NCBI RefSeq assembly: GCF_007989805.1
Contig: NZ_BJUB01000007.1
Span: forward strand, 124,001 to 188,000
Origin: Cellulomonas xylanilytica
GTDB lineage: Bacteria; Actinomycetota; Actinomycetes; Actinomycetales; Cellulomonadaceae
Reading direction: 5' to 3'
DNA: 64,000 nucleotides
Positions 34,293 to 42,986 of the stretch are shown here, piece by piece; the stretch's first letter is position 1, and each line of letters starts with the position of its first letter. The notes below the pieces were generated by a model. It ran no database searches. It was not told where the DNA came from and worked only from the letters and a program-made list of their open reading frames with translations. The translations under genes were made by a program, and so were the position numbers.

Positions 34293-35170
34293 ACGAGCGG
34301 CGCGCGCTCCACGAGTCCATCGCGAGCGCTGCCGTCCTGGGCACCCTCGCGGTCGTCTGGGGGATCGTCGCGCAGTCGCGCGTGCTGCTGTTCGACGGTG
34401 CCTTCATCCTGCTCGGCATCGTGCTGTCCGCGCTCTCGCTCATGGCGGCCCGCGCGGCCGCTGACGTCCCCAGCGCGCGGTTCCCGTTCGGCAAGGCGGC
34501 TGTCACGCCCCTGGCGATCGCGGTCCAGGGCGTCGCCCTGCTGGGCACCCTGCTCTACGCCGGCGTCGACGCCGTCGCGGTCATCACGGCCGGCGGGTCG
34601 GACGTCGAGCCCGGCACCGTCCTCGCGTACGGACTGATCACCATGACCTGCTCGTACGCGGTCGCGCGCTGGCTGACCCACCGCGCGCCCGGGTCCGAGC
34701 TGGTCGGCGCGGAGGTCGCGCAGTGGCGGGCTGGGGCGCTGCTCAGCCTGGTGTTCGCCGTCGGCGGCGGGCTGGCGCTCGCGCTCGCGTCGGTGGGCGA
34801 CGTCGTCCGGTACGTCGACCCGGTGCTGGTCCTCGTGGCGTGCCTCGTGCTGCTGCCGATCCCGCTGCGCCTGCTCCGCGCCGCGGGCCTCGAGCTGCTG
34901 GAGGCGGAACCACCCGCCGAGGTGCGTCGCGTGCTGGCGGAGGCCGTGGCATCCGTGCGGGCCGAGTTCGGGCTCGACGAGCCGTTCGTGCGCTCCACCA
35001 AGCTGGGCAGCCGGCTCTACGTCGAGGTCGACTTCGTCGTGCCGGAGGGTGCGTGGGACGTGACCGGCGAGGACCGCGTCCGCCGTGCGCTCATCGCCCA
35101 CCTCGAGCCGCTCGGCTACGACCTGTGGGCGAACGTCGAGCTCACGAGCGACCCCGGGCTCGCCCGGTGA
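34289..35170 (+). CDS. cation diffusion facilitator-like efflux protein
   Basis: 293 residues. Six hydrophobic segments precede a cytoplasmic C-terminal domain (KLGSRLYVEVDFVVP). The expected CDF membrane motifs are only partly kept (LFDGAFILLGIVLSALSLMAAR in helix 2, where LxDxxxxxxDxxxS is usual), so metal specificity or even activity is uncertain. It resembles the diverged CDF group rather than zinc exporters. GTG 34289 overlaps the aminopeptidase stop. Ends at a hairpin terminator facing the ABC operon. Confidence 0.8.
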   Translation: MNERRALHESIASAAVLGTLAVVWGIVAQSRVLLFDGAFILLGIVLSALSLMAARAAADVPSARFPFGKAAVTPLAIAVQGVALLGTLLYAGVDAVAVITAGGSDVEPGTVLAYGLITMTCSYAVARWLTHRAPGSELVGAEVAQWRAGALLSLVFAVGGGLALALASVGDVVRYVDPVLVLVACLVLLPIPLRLLRAAGLELLEAEPPAEVRRVLAEAVASVRAEFGLDEPFVRSTKLGSRLYVEVDFVVPEGAWDVTGEDRVRRALIAHLEPLGYDLWANVELTSDPGLAR

Positions 35171-35178
35171 ACGCACCA

Positions 35179-35206
35179 CAACCGCCCACGAGTCCGTGGA
35201 CGGTTG
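35179..35206. terminator. hairpin terminator between convergent genes
   Basis: CAACCG (35179-35184) pairs with CGGTTG (35201-35206), and CACG/CGTG inside. It lies between the efflux gene end and the ABC permease end. Confidence 0.65.
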
Positions 35207-35230
35207 GGGCTCTGTGCTCTGGGCGACACG

Positions 35231-35995
35231 TCAGCTGATCTTGCGCCGGTAGGTGCGCATCGCGAACACGTACGCGACGACGAGGATGCCGACGCACCAG
35301 GCGAGCGCCACCCAGATGTCGCTGCCCACCGGCTGCCCGGCGAACAGGTCCTGGATCGTGTTGACGATCGAGGTGACGGGCTGGTTCTCCGCGAACCACC
35401 GCACCGGACCCGACATCGTCTCGGTGGGGACGAAGGCCGAGCTGATGAACGGCAGGAAGATCAGCGGGTAGGAGAACCCCGCGGCACCGTCGACGGACTT
35501 CGCGGACAGGCCCGCGATGACGGCCACCCATGTCAGCGCCAGCGTGAAGAGGGTCAGGATGCCGGCGACCGCGAGCCAGGCCCCGATCCCCGCCGAGGTG
35601 CGGAACCCCATGAGCAGCCCGACGACGACGATGATCGCGATCGTGATCCCGTTGGAGGCCAGCGACGTGAGCACGTGCGCCCACAGCACCGACGGGCGGG
35701 AGATCGGCATCGAGTGGAACCGCTCGAAGATGCCGCTCTGCAGGTCGGTGAACAGCCGCACGGCCGTGTAGGCGATCCCCGACGCGATCGCGATCAGCAG
35801 GATGCCCGGCAGCAGGTAGTTGACGTAGTTGTCGGTGCCCGACCGGATCGCCCCGCCGAACACGTAGACGAACAGCAGCATCAGGGCGATCGGCGTGACC
35901 GCGGTCGTGATGATCGTGTCGACGCTGCGCGTGATGTGCCGCATGGAGCGGCCGGTCAGGTCGGCGGTGTCGCTGAGGAAGTGGGTGGTGGTCAT
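35231..35995 (-). CDS. ABC-2 type transporter permease (DrrB-like)
   Basis: 254 residues with six hydrophobic segments. The central FTDLQSGIFERFHSMPISRPSVLWAHVLTSL and the PLIFLPFISSAFVPTETMSGPVRWFAENQPVT region, the ABC2 signature around transmembrane helix 5, match the daunorubicin-resistance DrrB group. It forms an exporter with the ATPase encoded immediately upstream (4-bp overlap). Substrate likely a hydrophobic drug or lipid, inferred from family. Confidence 0.92.
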   Translation of the reverse strand: MTTTHFLSDTADLTGRSMRHITRSVDTIITTAVTPIALMLLFVYVFGGAIRSGTDNYVNYLLPGILLIAIASGIAYTAVRLFTDLQSGIFERFHSMPISRPSVLWAHVLTSLASNGITIAIIVVVGLLMGFRTSAGIGAWLAVAGILTLFTLALTWVAVIAGLSAKSVDGAAGFSYPLIFLPFISSAFVPTETMSGPVRWFAENQPVTSIVNTIQDLFAGQPVGSDIWVALAWCVGILVVAYVFAMRTYRRKIS

Positions 35996-36783
35996 GACAG
36001 GTCCTCACTCGGCTCGTTCTTGCTTCCGGTACCGACGAGCGCGAGGAAGATCTCCTCCAGCGTCGGCTGCTTCTCGACGTACTCGACGATCGCCGGGGGC
36101 AGCAGAGCCTTGAGCTCGGCGAGGGTGCCGTCGGCGATGATGCGGCCCTGGTGCAGGATCGCGATCCGGTCGGCCAGCTGCTCGGCCTCGTCGAGGTACT
36201 GCGTGGTGAGCAGGACGGTCGTGCCCTGCGTCGCCAGCTCCTTGATGACCTGCCACACCTCGATGCGCGCCTCCGGGTCGAGACCAGTGGTCGGCTCGTC
36301 GAGGAAGAGCACCGTCGGCTGCCCGATGAGGCTCATCGCGATGTCGAGGCGACGGCGCATGCCGCCGGAGTAGGTGGCCACCCTGCGCGCGCCGGCCTCG
36401 GTGAGGCTGAAGCGGGCGAGGAGGTCGTCGGCGATCCGGTCGGCGTCCCTGAGGTGGCGCAGCCTGGCGACGAGGACCAGGTTCTCCTTGCCGGTGAGGA
36501 TCTCGTCGACCGCGGCGAACTGCCCGGTCAGGCTGATGGACTCCCGGACCCGGACCGGGTCCGTGGCGACGTCCGCCCCGGCGACGGTGGCCGTGCCGGC
36601 GTCCTGCTTCAGCAGCGTCGACAGGATCCGGATCATCGTGGTCTTGCCGGCCCCGTTCGAGCCGAGCAGCGCGAAGATGCTGCCCGGTGCGACGTCGAGG
36701 TCGACGCCATGCAGGACGTGCAGCTCGCCGTAGGACTTCTCGATGCCCTGCACACGGATGGCAGGTGCGGTGGTGGTGGACAT
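35992..36783 (-). CDS. ABC transporter ATP-binding protein (DrrA-like)
   Basis: 263 residues. Walker A GSNGAGKTT, Q-loop TGQFAAVDEILTGKENL, signature YSGGMRRRLDIA, Walker B VLFLDEPTTGLD and switch-region LTTQYLDEAEQLAD, with the DrrA C-terminal tail PTLEEIFLAL. ATG 36783 has GAGGGAG upstream; the frame is open to 36822 without support. Third gene of the RHH regulator-DUF4097-DrrAB operon, a layout often seen for antibiotic or envelope-stress exporters. Confidence 0.94.
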   Translation of the reverse strand: MSTTTAPAIRVQGIEKSYGELHVLHGVDLDVAPGSIFALLGSNGAGKTTMIRILSTLLKQDAGTATVAGADVATDPVRVRESISLTGQFAAVDEILTGKENLVLVARLRHLRDADRIADDLLARFSLTEAGARRVATYSGGMRRRLDIAMSLIGQPTVLFLDEPTTGLDPEARIEVWQVIKELATQGTTVLLTTQYLDEAEQLADRIAILHQGRIIADGTLAELKALLPPAIVEYVEKQPTLEEIFLALVGTGSKNEPSEDLS

Positions 36784-36818
36784 GGTTCTCCCTCTTCTCG
36801 GGCTCGACTTCTCGGATC

Positions 36819-37664
36819 TCATCGGGCGCGCTGGACGGTGATGTTCCCGGCCTGGGTACGGGCGCGGACGGCGACGGTCTGCTCGGAACCGTCGGGGGCG
36901 CGGTTGTCCGTGAGCTGGTTGCGGACGTGCCCGCTCTTGGACGACAGGTCGAGCCAGGCGGGGACGCCGTCGCGCACGCCGAGGGTGATCTGGCCGTACC
37001 CGCTCTCCACCTCGATGGACCCGCTCGAGATCTCGTGGAGCTGGATGCTGCCGTACGAGGTCTTCGTCGAGACCGATCCCCGTGCCCTGGTGATGTCGAG
37101 GTCCCCGTAGGAGAGCCGGGCGTCGACGTCGCCGCCGGACTCGGTGATCTGGACGGACCCGTGCGACGCCTTGAGGACCGCGTCACCGGTCACCGTGCCG
37201 ACGCGGATCTGCCCGTGGTCGGCCGTGATCTCGACCGACCCGTCCGCGGTGCCGACGGTCGCGTTCCCGTGCCCGGCCCGCAGCCACAGGTCTGCGGTGG
37301 ACTCGACGTCCACCGGTCCCATGGAGCACTTGATCCGGGTGGCACCGAGGCGTCCGACGGTGCGGACGCCGCCCATCGAGCCCTCGGCGGTGAGCCGCGA
37401 GCCGGTGGGCAGCTCGACCCGGACGTCGACCGACTCGCTGGGGCCGATGAAGCTGAACCGGGGCTTGGGGCCGGTGACGGTGAGGCGCTGGCCGTCGAAC
37501 TCGACGGTCGTCTCCTCCGCGCCACGGCGGTCGACCGCCTTGGCGGGGTTGGTCGGGGTGACCGTCACGACGGTGTCGGTGCGGTCGCCGGCGACGACCT
37601 CGATCGCGCCCACCGGCAGGTGGATGGCGAGGTCGATGGGGGTAGGTGTGCTGTACGTGGGCAT
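36819..37664 (-). CDS. DUF4097 family beta-strand repeat protein
   Basis: 281 residues forming a repetitive beta-helix: short repeats such as GSVEITADHGQIRVGTVTGD, GSVQITESGGDVDARLSYGDLDI and GSVSTKTSYGSIQLHEISSGSIEV. No signal peptide or TM segment is seen, so it is cytoplasmic here. DUF4097 proteins are adhesin-like or regulatory, and frequently lie beside ABC transporters and small DNA-binding proteins. ATG 37664 is used. It sits between the RHH protein and the DrrAB genes. Confidence 0.88.
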   Translation of the reverse strand: MPTYSTPTPIDLAIHLPVGAIEVVAGDRTDTVVTVTPTNPAKAVDRRGAEETTVEFDGQRLTVTGPKPRFSFIGPSESVDVRVELPTGSRLTAEGSMGGVRTVGRLGATRIKCSMGPVDVESTADLWLRAGHGNATVGTADGSVEITADHGQIRVGTVTGDAVLKASHGSVQITESGGDVDARLSYGDLDITRARGSVSTKTSYGSIQLHEISSGSIEVESGYGQITLGVRDGVPAWLDLSSKSGHVRNQLTDNRAPDGSEQTVAVRARTQAGNITVQRAR

Positions 37665-37754
37665 GCTTGCGCCTGTCTTCCTCGGGGTGTGCTCGTCCGG
37701 CCCCGCGGGTTCGCGTGGCTGGTGGTGCTCTGGTGGGAGCCGGGCTGGGGCGGC

Positions 37755-38243
37755 TTACCGGGCCCAGCCGGCGAAGCTGTCGCCGGTGCGCAGCGAGCGC
37801 TGCGCGGATCGTCGTTGCTTGGGCGCCAGGGCGGCGGCGACCGCCCGGACGAGCCAGGTGTTGACGGACAGGCCGTCCGCGGCCGCCGCCTCGTCGACCT
37901 TGGCCTTGAGGGCGTCCGGCAGACGGAGGGTGGTCCGCGACGTGCTCACGTCGTCGAGGTCGACGGGCGTGGCCGGCTCGTCGTCGGTGTCGTTCTCTGT
38001 GCTCGGCTGGGCGACGACGAACTCGACCTCCCGGCCGCGCAGTCGCAGGTCGACCGAGCCGGGTGCCAGGTCGCGGGTGATCTCGCCGGCGGCTGCCGAC
38101 AGGACGTCGAGCAGCACGAGCCGCGCGGCGGAGTCGAGGCCGGCGACCAGTCGCTCGGCGACCGCGCGGGTGTCGTCCGTGCCGGTCTCGGCGGAGTCCA
38201 GCAGCTGGCGCTGCAGGTCGTTGACGTACTGTCCCAGGTCCAT
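37755..38243 (-). CDS. ribbon-helix-helix DNA-binding protein (HicB antitoxin-like)
   Basis: 162 residues. The N-terminal two thirds resemble a HicB-like domain (MDLGQYVNDLQRQLLDSAE, VDLRLRGREVEFVV). The C-terminus has an RHH motif, RTTLRLPDALKAKVDEAAAADGLSVNTWLVRAV. No HicA toxin is beside it, so it is better seen as the operon's regulator. Its own promoter region carries an inverted pair and two further copies of TGGTGTCA. First gene of the operon with DUF4097 and DrrAB. Confidence 0.85.
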   Translation of the reverse strand: MDLGQYVNDLQRQLLDSAETGTDDTRAVAERLVAGLDSAARLVLLDVLSAAAGEITRDLAPGSVDLRLRGREVEFVVAQPSTENDTDDEPATPVDLDDVSTSRTTLRLPDALKAKVDEAAAADGLSVNTWLVRAVAAALAPKQRRSAQRSLRTGDSFAGWAR

Positions 38244-38251
38244 GGCACCAG

Positions 38252-38314
38252 CATGACACCACGATGGTGTCATGTCTAGTGATTGTGGTGTCAGATTTGG
38301 CCGGAGTGGTGTCA
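38252..38314. promoter_or_regulatory. ladder of TGGTGTCA half-sites, candidate RHH operator
   Basis: An inverted pair CATGACACCA-CGA-TGGTGTCATG (38252-38274) is followed by TGGTGTCA at 38286-38293 and 38307-38314. The three direct copies start at 38265, 38286 and 38307, exactly 21 bp (two helical turns) apart. All lie within 75 bp upstream of the RHH gene start. Cooperative binding by that protein is inferred. Confidence 0.7.
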
Positions 38315-38332
38315 GTCTGACGAAACCGCAGG

Positions 38333-38983
38333 TCAGGCGGTCGAGGTGGGCAGCGAGTGCCAGGTGTCGAAGGCGACGGCGGCGGCTCCGTCGGTGTCGC
38401 CGACGGCGCACAGGCGGATGAGCTCGTCGTGGCGGTCGGGGGAGCGCAGGCCGTCGGCCGAGGCGAACCGCACCCGCTCGATCCTGCGCAGCACGGGCAT
38501 GTACTGCTCGAGCACCGCGGCTGCCGCCCGGTTACCGGCGACCGTCACGGGGATGGCGTGGAGCTCGTCGTCCGCGCGGAGCGCAGCGTCGATGTCGCGC
38601 GCGTCGAGGGCCTCGGCGAACCGCCGGGCCGCGTCGTTCATCGCGTCGAGGTCGGCGCTCGTGAAGTGCGTGACCGCCTCCCGGACCACCAGCTCGTGCA
38701 TGGCCGCGACGACGTCCCGCGCGTCGCGCGTCGACCGCTCGTCGAGGGAGCTGACGACCGTCGAGCGGCCGGGTCGGGCGACGACGAGCCCGCCCTGGGC
38801 CAGCCGGAGCAGCGCCTCGCGCACGGGCGTGCGGCTCACGCCGAGCCAGGTGGCCAGCTCGCCGTCGCGCAGCTGCTCGCCGGGCGCGAAGGTGCCGTCG
38901 GTGATCGCGTCGCGGAGGCGGCGGTAGATGTCGTCGCGGAGCAGCGAGCGGTCGACCGGCGGGTGGTCCGAGGGAACAGGCAC
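38333..38983 (-). CDS. GntR family transcriptional regulator (FCD-type)
   Basis: 216 residues. The winged HTH at residues 15-75 includes DDIYRRLRDAITDGTFAPGEQLRDGELATWLGVSRTPVREALLRLAQGGLVVARPGRSTVV. An all-helical FCD ligand domain follows (EARD-like start, MHELVVREAVTHFTSADLDAM, DDELHAIPV, HDELIRLC). Translation starts at GTG 38983. Divergent from an alpha/beta-hydrolase gene with a perfect 12-bp palindrome between them, so it probably represses that gene and itself in response to an organic-acid-like ligand. Confidence 0.92.
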   Translation of the reverse strand: MPVPSDHPPVDRSLLRDDIYRRLRDAITDGTFAPGEQLRDGELATWLGVSRTPVREALLRLAQGGLVVARPGRSTVVSSLDERSTRDARDVVAAMHELVVREAVTHFTSADLDAMNDAARRFAEALDARDIDAALRADDELHAIPVTVAGNRAAAAVLEQYMPVLRRIERVRFASADGLRSPDRHDELIRLCAVGDTDGAAAVAFDTWHSLPTSTA

Positions 38984-39003
38984 GGGTCCATGGTGCCAGG
39001 TGG

Positions 39004-39036
39004 TTGACGGACTGTCGGCAGTACGCAATATATTGC
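39004..39036 (+). promoter_or_regulatory. promoter overlapped by perfect palindrome, candidate GntR operator
   Basis: TTGACG (39004-39009) is a good -35. GCAATATATTGC (39025-39036) is a perfect 12-bp palindrome that contains the -10-like TATATT. It lies between the divergent GntR and hydrolase genes. Its AT-rich sequence stands out strongly here. Confidence 0.65.
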
Positions 39037-39082
39037 ATCCGATTCGTGTTGATCCCCACGTCCCACCTACGAGAGGAAGACC

Positions 39083-39799
39083 ATGAACAAGCAGACCATC
39101 GTCCTGGTACACGGCGCCTACGCGGACTCGTCCAGCTGGAACGGGTCCGTCGACGCCCTGCAGGAGGCAGGCCACCGCGTGATCGCCGTCGCGAACCCGC
39201 TGCGCGGGCTGGAGAGCGACGGCGACTACCTGCGCAGCGTGCTGGAGACCATCGACGGCCCGATCGTCGTCGCCGGGCACTCCTACGGCGGGTCCGTCAT
39301 GAGCCACGCGGCGGACGGCAACCCGAACGTCACCGCCCTCGTCTACGTCGCGAGCTTCCTCGCCGAGGTCGGCGAGAGCCTGCTCGAGCTCGTCGAGAAG
39401 TTCCCCGGCGCCCAGCTGGGCGGCGCCGCCGTCCCGACGCCGTACCGCACGCCCGACGGCAGCACGGAGACGGAGCTGACCATCGACCCCGAGCGCTTCC
39501 CGGCGCTCTTCGCCGCCGACGTGGACGCGGACGTGGCCCGACGGATGGCCGTCACGCAGCGCCCCCTCGCGCTCGCCGCCTTCACCGCCCCGGCGACGCG
39601 AGCCGCCTGGCGGTCGATCGAGTCGTGGGTGCTGCTCGCTGCGCAGGACCTCGCCGTCCCCGCCGAGCTGGTGCGGTTCATGACCGAGCGGGCCGACGCG
39701 CACCTCGTCGAGGTGGACGCGTCCCACGCCGTCACCGTCTCGCAGCCCGGCGCGGTGACCGACCTGATCCTCGCGGCGGCGCAGGCGACCGCCCGCTGA
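39083..39799 (+). CDS. alpha/beta hydrolase
   Basis: 238 residues: oxyanion-side LVHGAYADSSSWN, nucleophile Ser in VVAGHSYGGSVMSHAAD, and C-terminal catalytic His in VEVDASHAVTVSQPGAV. Length and motifs place it with the small esterase/salicylate-esterase-like hydrolases common in actinobacteria. GAGAGGA precedes ATG 39083. Probably regulated by the divergent GntR protein; ends at a hairpin terminator. Confidence 0.92.
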   Translation: MNKQTIVLVHGAYADSSSWNGSVDALQEAGHRVIAVANPLRGLESDGDYLRSVLETIDGPIVVAGHSYGGSVMSHAADGNPNVTALVYVASFLAEVGESLLELVEKFPGAQLGGAAVPTPYRTPDGSTETELTIDPERFPALFAADVDADVARRMAVTQRPLALAAFTAPATRAAWRSIESWVLLAAQDLAVPAELVRFMTERADAHLVEVDASHAVTVSQPGAVTDLILAAAQATAR

Positions 39800-39810
39800 T
39801 CGGCGCCGCC

Positions 39811-39845
39811 CGGCCCCGTCGCGCCACCTGGGTGCGGCGGGGCCG
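39811..39845 (+). terminator. hairpin terminator
   Basis: CGGCCCCG (39811-39818) pairs with CGGGGCCG (39838-39845), with an inner CGC/GCG extension (one G-T pair), 12 bp behind the hydrolase stop. Confidence 0.75.
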
Positions 39846-39909
39846 TGCCCGTGAGGTCACCCGCTGCGATCGACGTGGGCCGGCACCGGTGCAGGTAGCC
39901 TCCCGTCGC

Positions 39910-41418
39910 ATGGCGGCACGCAGCGGGATGGAGGAGGTCGAGCTCGTCGAGCACGACGCCGACCCCGCCGACCCCGTCGACCACGTGGAGCGCGCCCGCG
40001 GCGCCGTGCGCGAGCGTGCGCGAGCCGTCCTGCACTGGCTCTCCGGGCACCGCGTGCTCGCCGCCGCGACCGTGGGTGCCGTCGTCGTCGCGGTCGCCGT
40101 GCCCGCAGCCCTGTCGGCGCGGTCGGAGCGGGCACGCACCGCGGCCCTGACCGAGCTGCCCGGGGTCCTTGCGCCGTTGGCCTCCGCGCCGCAGGTCGCA
40201 TGGACGGCACCGCCGACGCAGGGCAGCTACGCGCTGACGGCCCCGGACCACGCCTGGGTCCGGGACGGCGTGCTGGTCATGTGGGAGCAGACCGGCGACG
40301 CCACGAGCTCCCTGCGGGCGCTCGACGCCCGGACCGGCGACGAGGCCTGGACGGCCCCCCTGTCCAGCGTCCCGGACCTGGGAGACCCGGAGGACCGCAT
40401 CACCGAGGACCCGACGACCTGCGTGGCGCCGGCGTCGGGTGACGGAGGCGGCGTCGTCGTGTGCCTGGTCGCGGACTCCTGGGCGCTGACGGGGGCGGAG
40501 GACGACACCGAGCCCGAGCTGGTGGAGGCAGCGACGGTCCGGCTGCGCGGGTTCGACGCCGCGACCGGCGAGACCGTGCTGGACCTGCCCGTCGAGAGGC
40601 ACGTGTCCTTCGCGCCGGTCGGGACGGACCTGGTCCTCGTCTCGCCCCCGGAGCCGGGGGACGGACCCGCCCGGCTGGTGCGGCTCGACCCTGCCACGAG
40701 GAGCGAGCGGTGGAGCGTCGACGTGGCCCGCCCGTCCGCCGGCGCCGGCGCGGTGTACCCGTCGGTCCGTCTCCTCGAGGACGAGATCGGCGTCCGGTGG
40801 CTCGGCACCACCGCCCTGTTCACCGCCGACGGCGAGGCGGCCGGGGAGCTGGACAGCGACAACGTGTGGGAGCTGCGGGGCAACCGGGTGACGCTCGAGG
40901 GCGGTGGCGCGACGGGCGGCCAGCTGCGCGACCTCGACACGGGGCGGGTGCTCGTCGTCGACGGCCACCCGACGTGGCTGGCGACCGACGACCTGACCGT
41001 CCCCGACGTGCTGGTCCTCGAGTCGGTCGACCGCCTGACCGGGCGGCATCTCAGCACCGGGCAGCGGGCGTGGCAGGTCGACTGGCCGACGGAGTCGACG
41101 CAGAACCTCGTCGTCGTGGACGGCATGCTCGCGCGCCAGGCCGACGACGGGCTCACCGTGATCGACCTGGCCACCGGCGACCAGCTCTGGCGCCGGTCGG
41201 TGTCCGCGGCCGGGAACAGCATGGTCACCGACGGCCGGCGGCTGCTGGTCATCGAGTCGGTCGTCGGCACCGGGCTCGTGGTCGCGGCCTACGACGCCCG
41301 CGACGGACGCCGCGTGTGGGAGGCGCCGCTCAGGGTCGCCGTGCAGGACCTCGCCGTGGTCGACAACCGGCTGTTCGCGGTCGGCGTCGACGGCGTGGTC
41401 TCCTTCGGGGCCGACTAG
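39910..41418 (+). CDS. membrane-anchored PQQ-like beta-propeller repeat protein
   Basis: 502 residues. A 55-residue acidic cytoplasmic N-terminus is followed by one TM helix (VLAAATVGAVVVAVAVPAAL, about 57-76) and an exported domain. That domain consists of PQQ-type repeats: LRALDARTGDEAWTAPL, LRGFDAATGETVLDL, LVRLDPATRSERWSVDV, LTVIDLATGDQLWRRSV and VAAYDARDGRRVWEAPL. No PQQ-binding catalytic residues are evident; such proteins act as sensor or scaffold propellers. ATG 39910 is 8 nt behind TAGCCT (39896-39901), suggesting a leaderless mRNA. Its stop shares CTAG with the convergent AbgT gene. Confidence 0.87.
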   Translation: MAARSGMEEVELVEHDADPADPVDHVERARGAVRERARAVLHWLSGHRVLAAATVGAVVVAVAVPAALSARSERARTAALTELPGVLAPLASAPQVAWTAPPTQGSYALTAPDHAWVRDGVLVMWEQTGDATSSLRALDARTGDEAWTAPLSSVPDLGDPEDRITEDPTTCVAPASGDGGGVVVCLVADSWALTGAEDDTEPELVEAATVRLRGFDAATGETVLDLPVERHVSFAPVGTDLVLVSPPEPGDGPARLVRLDPATRSERWSVDVARPSAGAGAVYPSVRLLEDEIGVRWLGTTALFTADGEAAGELDSDNVWELRGNRVTLEGGGATGGQLRDLDTGRVLVVDGHPTWLATDDLTVPDVLVLESVDRLTGRHLSTGQRAWQVDWPTESTQNLVVVDGMLARQADDGLTVIDLATGDQLWRRSVSAAGNSMVTDGRRLLVIESVVGTGLVVAAYDARDGRRVWEAPLRVAVQDLAVVDNRLFAVGVDGVVSFGAD

Positions 41419-42986
41419 CCCAGGTAGATGGACGCCCCCGGTCCGAGCGGGATGCCCAGCAGGTACCAGACCACGAGCAGCGCGGACCAGCTGACCAGCA
41501 GCACCACGGTGTAGGGCAGCATCAGCGAGATGACCGACCCGACGCCGACCTTGCGGCGGTACCGCTCGGCGAAGATCACGATCAGCGCGAAGTACGGCAT
41601 GAGCGGCGTGGCCACGTTCACGGGCGAGTCGCCGACGCGGTAGGCAGCCATGGCCAGGTCGGGGGAGATGCCCAGCTGGATGAACAGCGGCACGAACACG
41701 GGCGCGAAGATGGCCCACTTGGGCACGACCCCGCCGATGAAGATGTCGATGATCGCGGTCATCGCGATGAGCCCGAGGATCAGCCAGACGGTGCTGAGGT
41801 TGGCGGCCTCGAGGGTGTCGGCCATGTTCACCGCGGCGATGGTGCCCAGGTTCGAGTAGTTGAAGTACGCGATGAACTGGCTGATCACGAGCAGCAGGAA
41901 GATCAGGCCGGAGAGGCCGGCGATGGTCTTGGTCATCGGGTTGATGACGTCCATCGAGCCGTTGATGGTGCCGGCGCCCTTGCCGTAGCAGAGCCCCATC
42001 ACGAAGAAGTACACGAGGATCAGGAAGATGATCGAGTTCAGCAGCGGGGAGTCCTCGATCAGGCTGCCGGTCTCGGGGTTGCGCAGCAGCGCGTTCGGCG
42101 GCAGCGAGAGCGCGAGGACGACGGCGGTGGTGCCGAGGAACCCCCAGAACGCCCACCGCAGACCGTTCTTCTCCGCGGCGGTGAGCTCGCCGGAGGGCGG
42201 GGGCTCGTCGGCAGTCTCCGGTCCCTCCGACGGGTGGTAGACGCCGAGGCGCGGCTCGACGAACTTCTCCGTGAGCAGCGTGACGACGACGGTGACCAGC
42301 AGCGTCGAGACGATCCCGAAGTACAGGTTGCCGGTGATCGACACGTGGTTGGCGGGGTCGGCGATGGCCTCGTTGGTGATCTCCGCGAGCATCCCGTCGA
42401 CCGGCGTGATCAGCATGTTCACCGCGAACCCGCCGCCGACGCCGGCGAACGCGGCCGCGAGGCCGGCCAGCGGGTGCCGGCCGAGCGACAGGAAGACCGC
42501 GGCGGCCAGCGGGATGAGCACCAGGTAGCCGGCGTCGGTGGCGATCGAGGACAGCACGCCGAGCAGCACGATGATGAACGTGATGGCCCGCGGCGGCGCG
42601 ATCTTGACCAGCCGCTTGATGAAGGAGGAGATCAGGCCGACCTCCTCGGCCATGCCCACGCCGATCATCGCGACGACGATCACGCCGACCACGCCGAAGT
42701 TGTTGAAGTTGGCGACCGGCGACGTGAACACGAACCGGAGCCCGTCGGCGTCGAGCAGGCTCTGCGCGGCCACGGTGACGGTGATCGGCTCCTCGGCCCC
42801 GATCTGCGCCTGCTCGAACGTGACCGTGCTGCCCATCGCCTGGAACACGGCCGACAGCACCATGATGAACGCGATCAGGATGAGGAAGATGATCACCGGG
42901 TGCGGCACCTTGTTGCCCGCCACCTCGATGCCGTCGAGCACCTTCTGGAGGACCGACTTTCGGGGCGCTACGTCGACCTGGCTCAT
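41415..42986 (-). CDS. AbgT family transporter
   Basis: 523 residues with about 11-13 hydrophobic segments. VLDGIEVAGNKVPHPVIIFLILI at the start, VGVIVVAMIGVGMAEEVGLISSFIKRLVKIAPP and FIGGVVPKWAIFAPVFVPLFIQLGISPDLAMAAYRVGDSPVNVATPLMPYFALIV are AbgT hallmarks. Members import p-aminobenzoyl-glutamate or export sulfonamides, driven by the ion gradient. ATG 42986 follows GAGGAG; the upstream open frame is unsupported. Converges with the beta-propeller gene, sharing the palindromic stop CTAG. Confidence 0.94.
   Translation of the reverse strand: MSQVDVAPRKSVLQKVLDGIEVAGNKVPHPVIIFLILIAFIMVLSAVFQAMGSTVTFEQAQIGAEEPITVTVAAQSLLDADGLRFVFTSPVANFNNFGVVGVIVVAMIGVGMAEEVGLISSFIKRLVKIAPPRAITFIIVLLGVLSSIATDAGYLVLIPLAAAVFLSLGRHPLAGLAAAFAGVGGGFAVNMLITPVDGMLAEITNEAIADPANHVSITGNLYFGIVSTLLVTVVVTLLTEKFVEPRLGVYHPSEGPETADEPPPSGELTAAEKNGLRWAFWGFLGTTAVVLALSLPPNALLRNPETGSLIEDSPLLNSIIFLILVYFFVMGLCYGKGAGTINGSMDVINPMTKTIAGLSGLIFLLLVISQFIAYFNYSNLGTIAAVNMADTLEAANLSTVWLILGLIAMTAIIDIFIGGVVPKWAIFAPVFVPLFIQLGISPDLAMAAYRVGDSPVNVATPLMPYFALIVIFAERYRRKVGVGSVISLMLPYTVVLLVSWSALLVVWYLLGIPLGPGASIYLG

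Noticed and set aside
37755..38243. HicAB toxin-antitoxin pair
   Set aside because: Only the HicB-like partner is present; the adjacent genes are DUF4097 and ABC components, not a small dsRNA-binding HicA.
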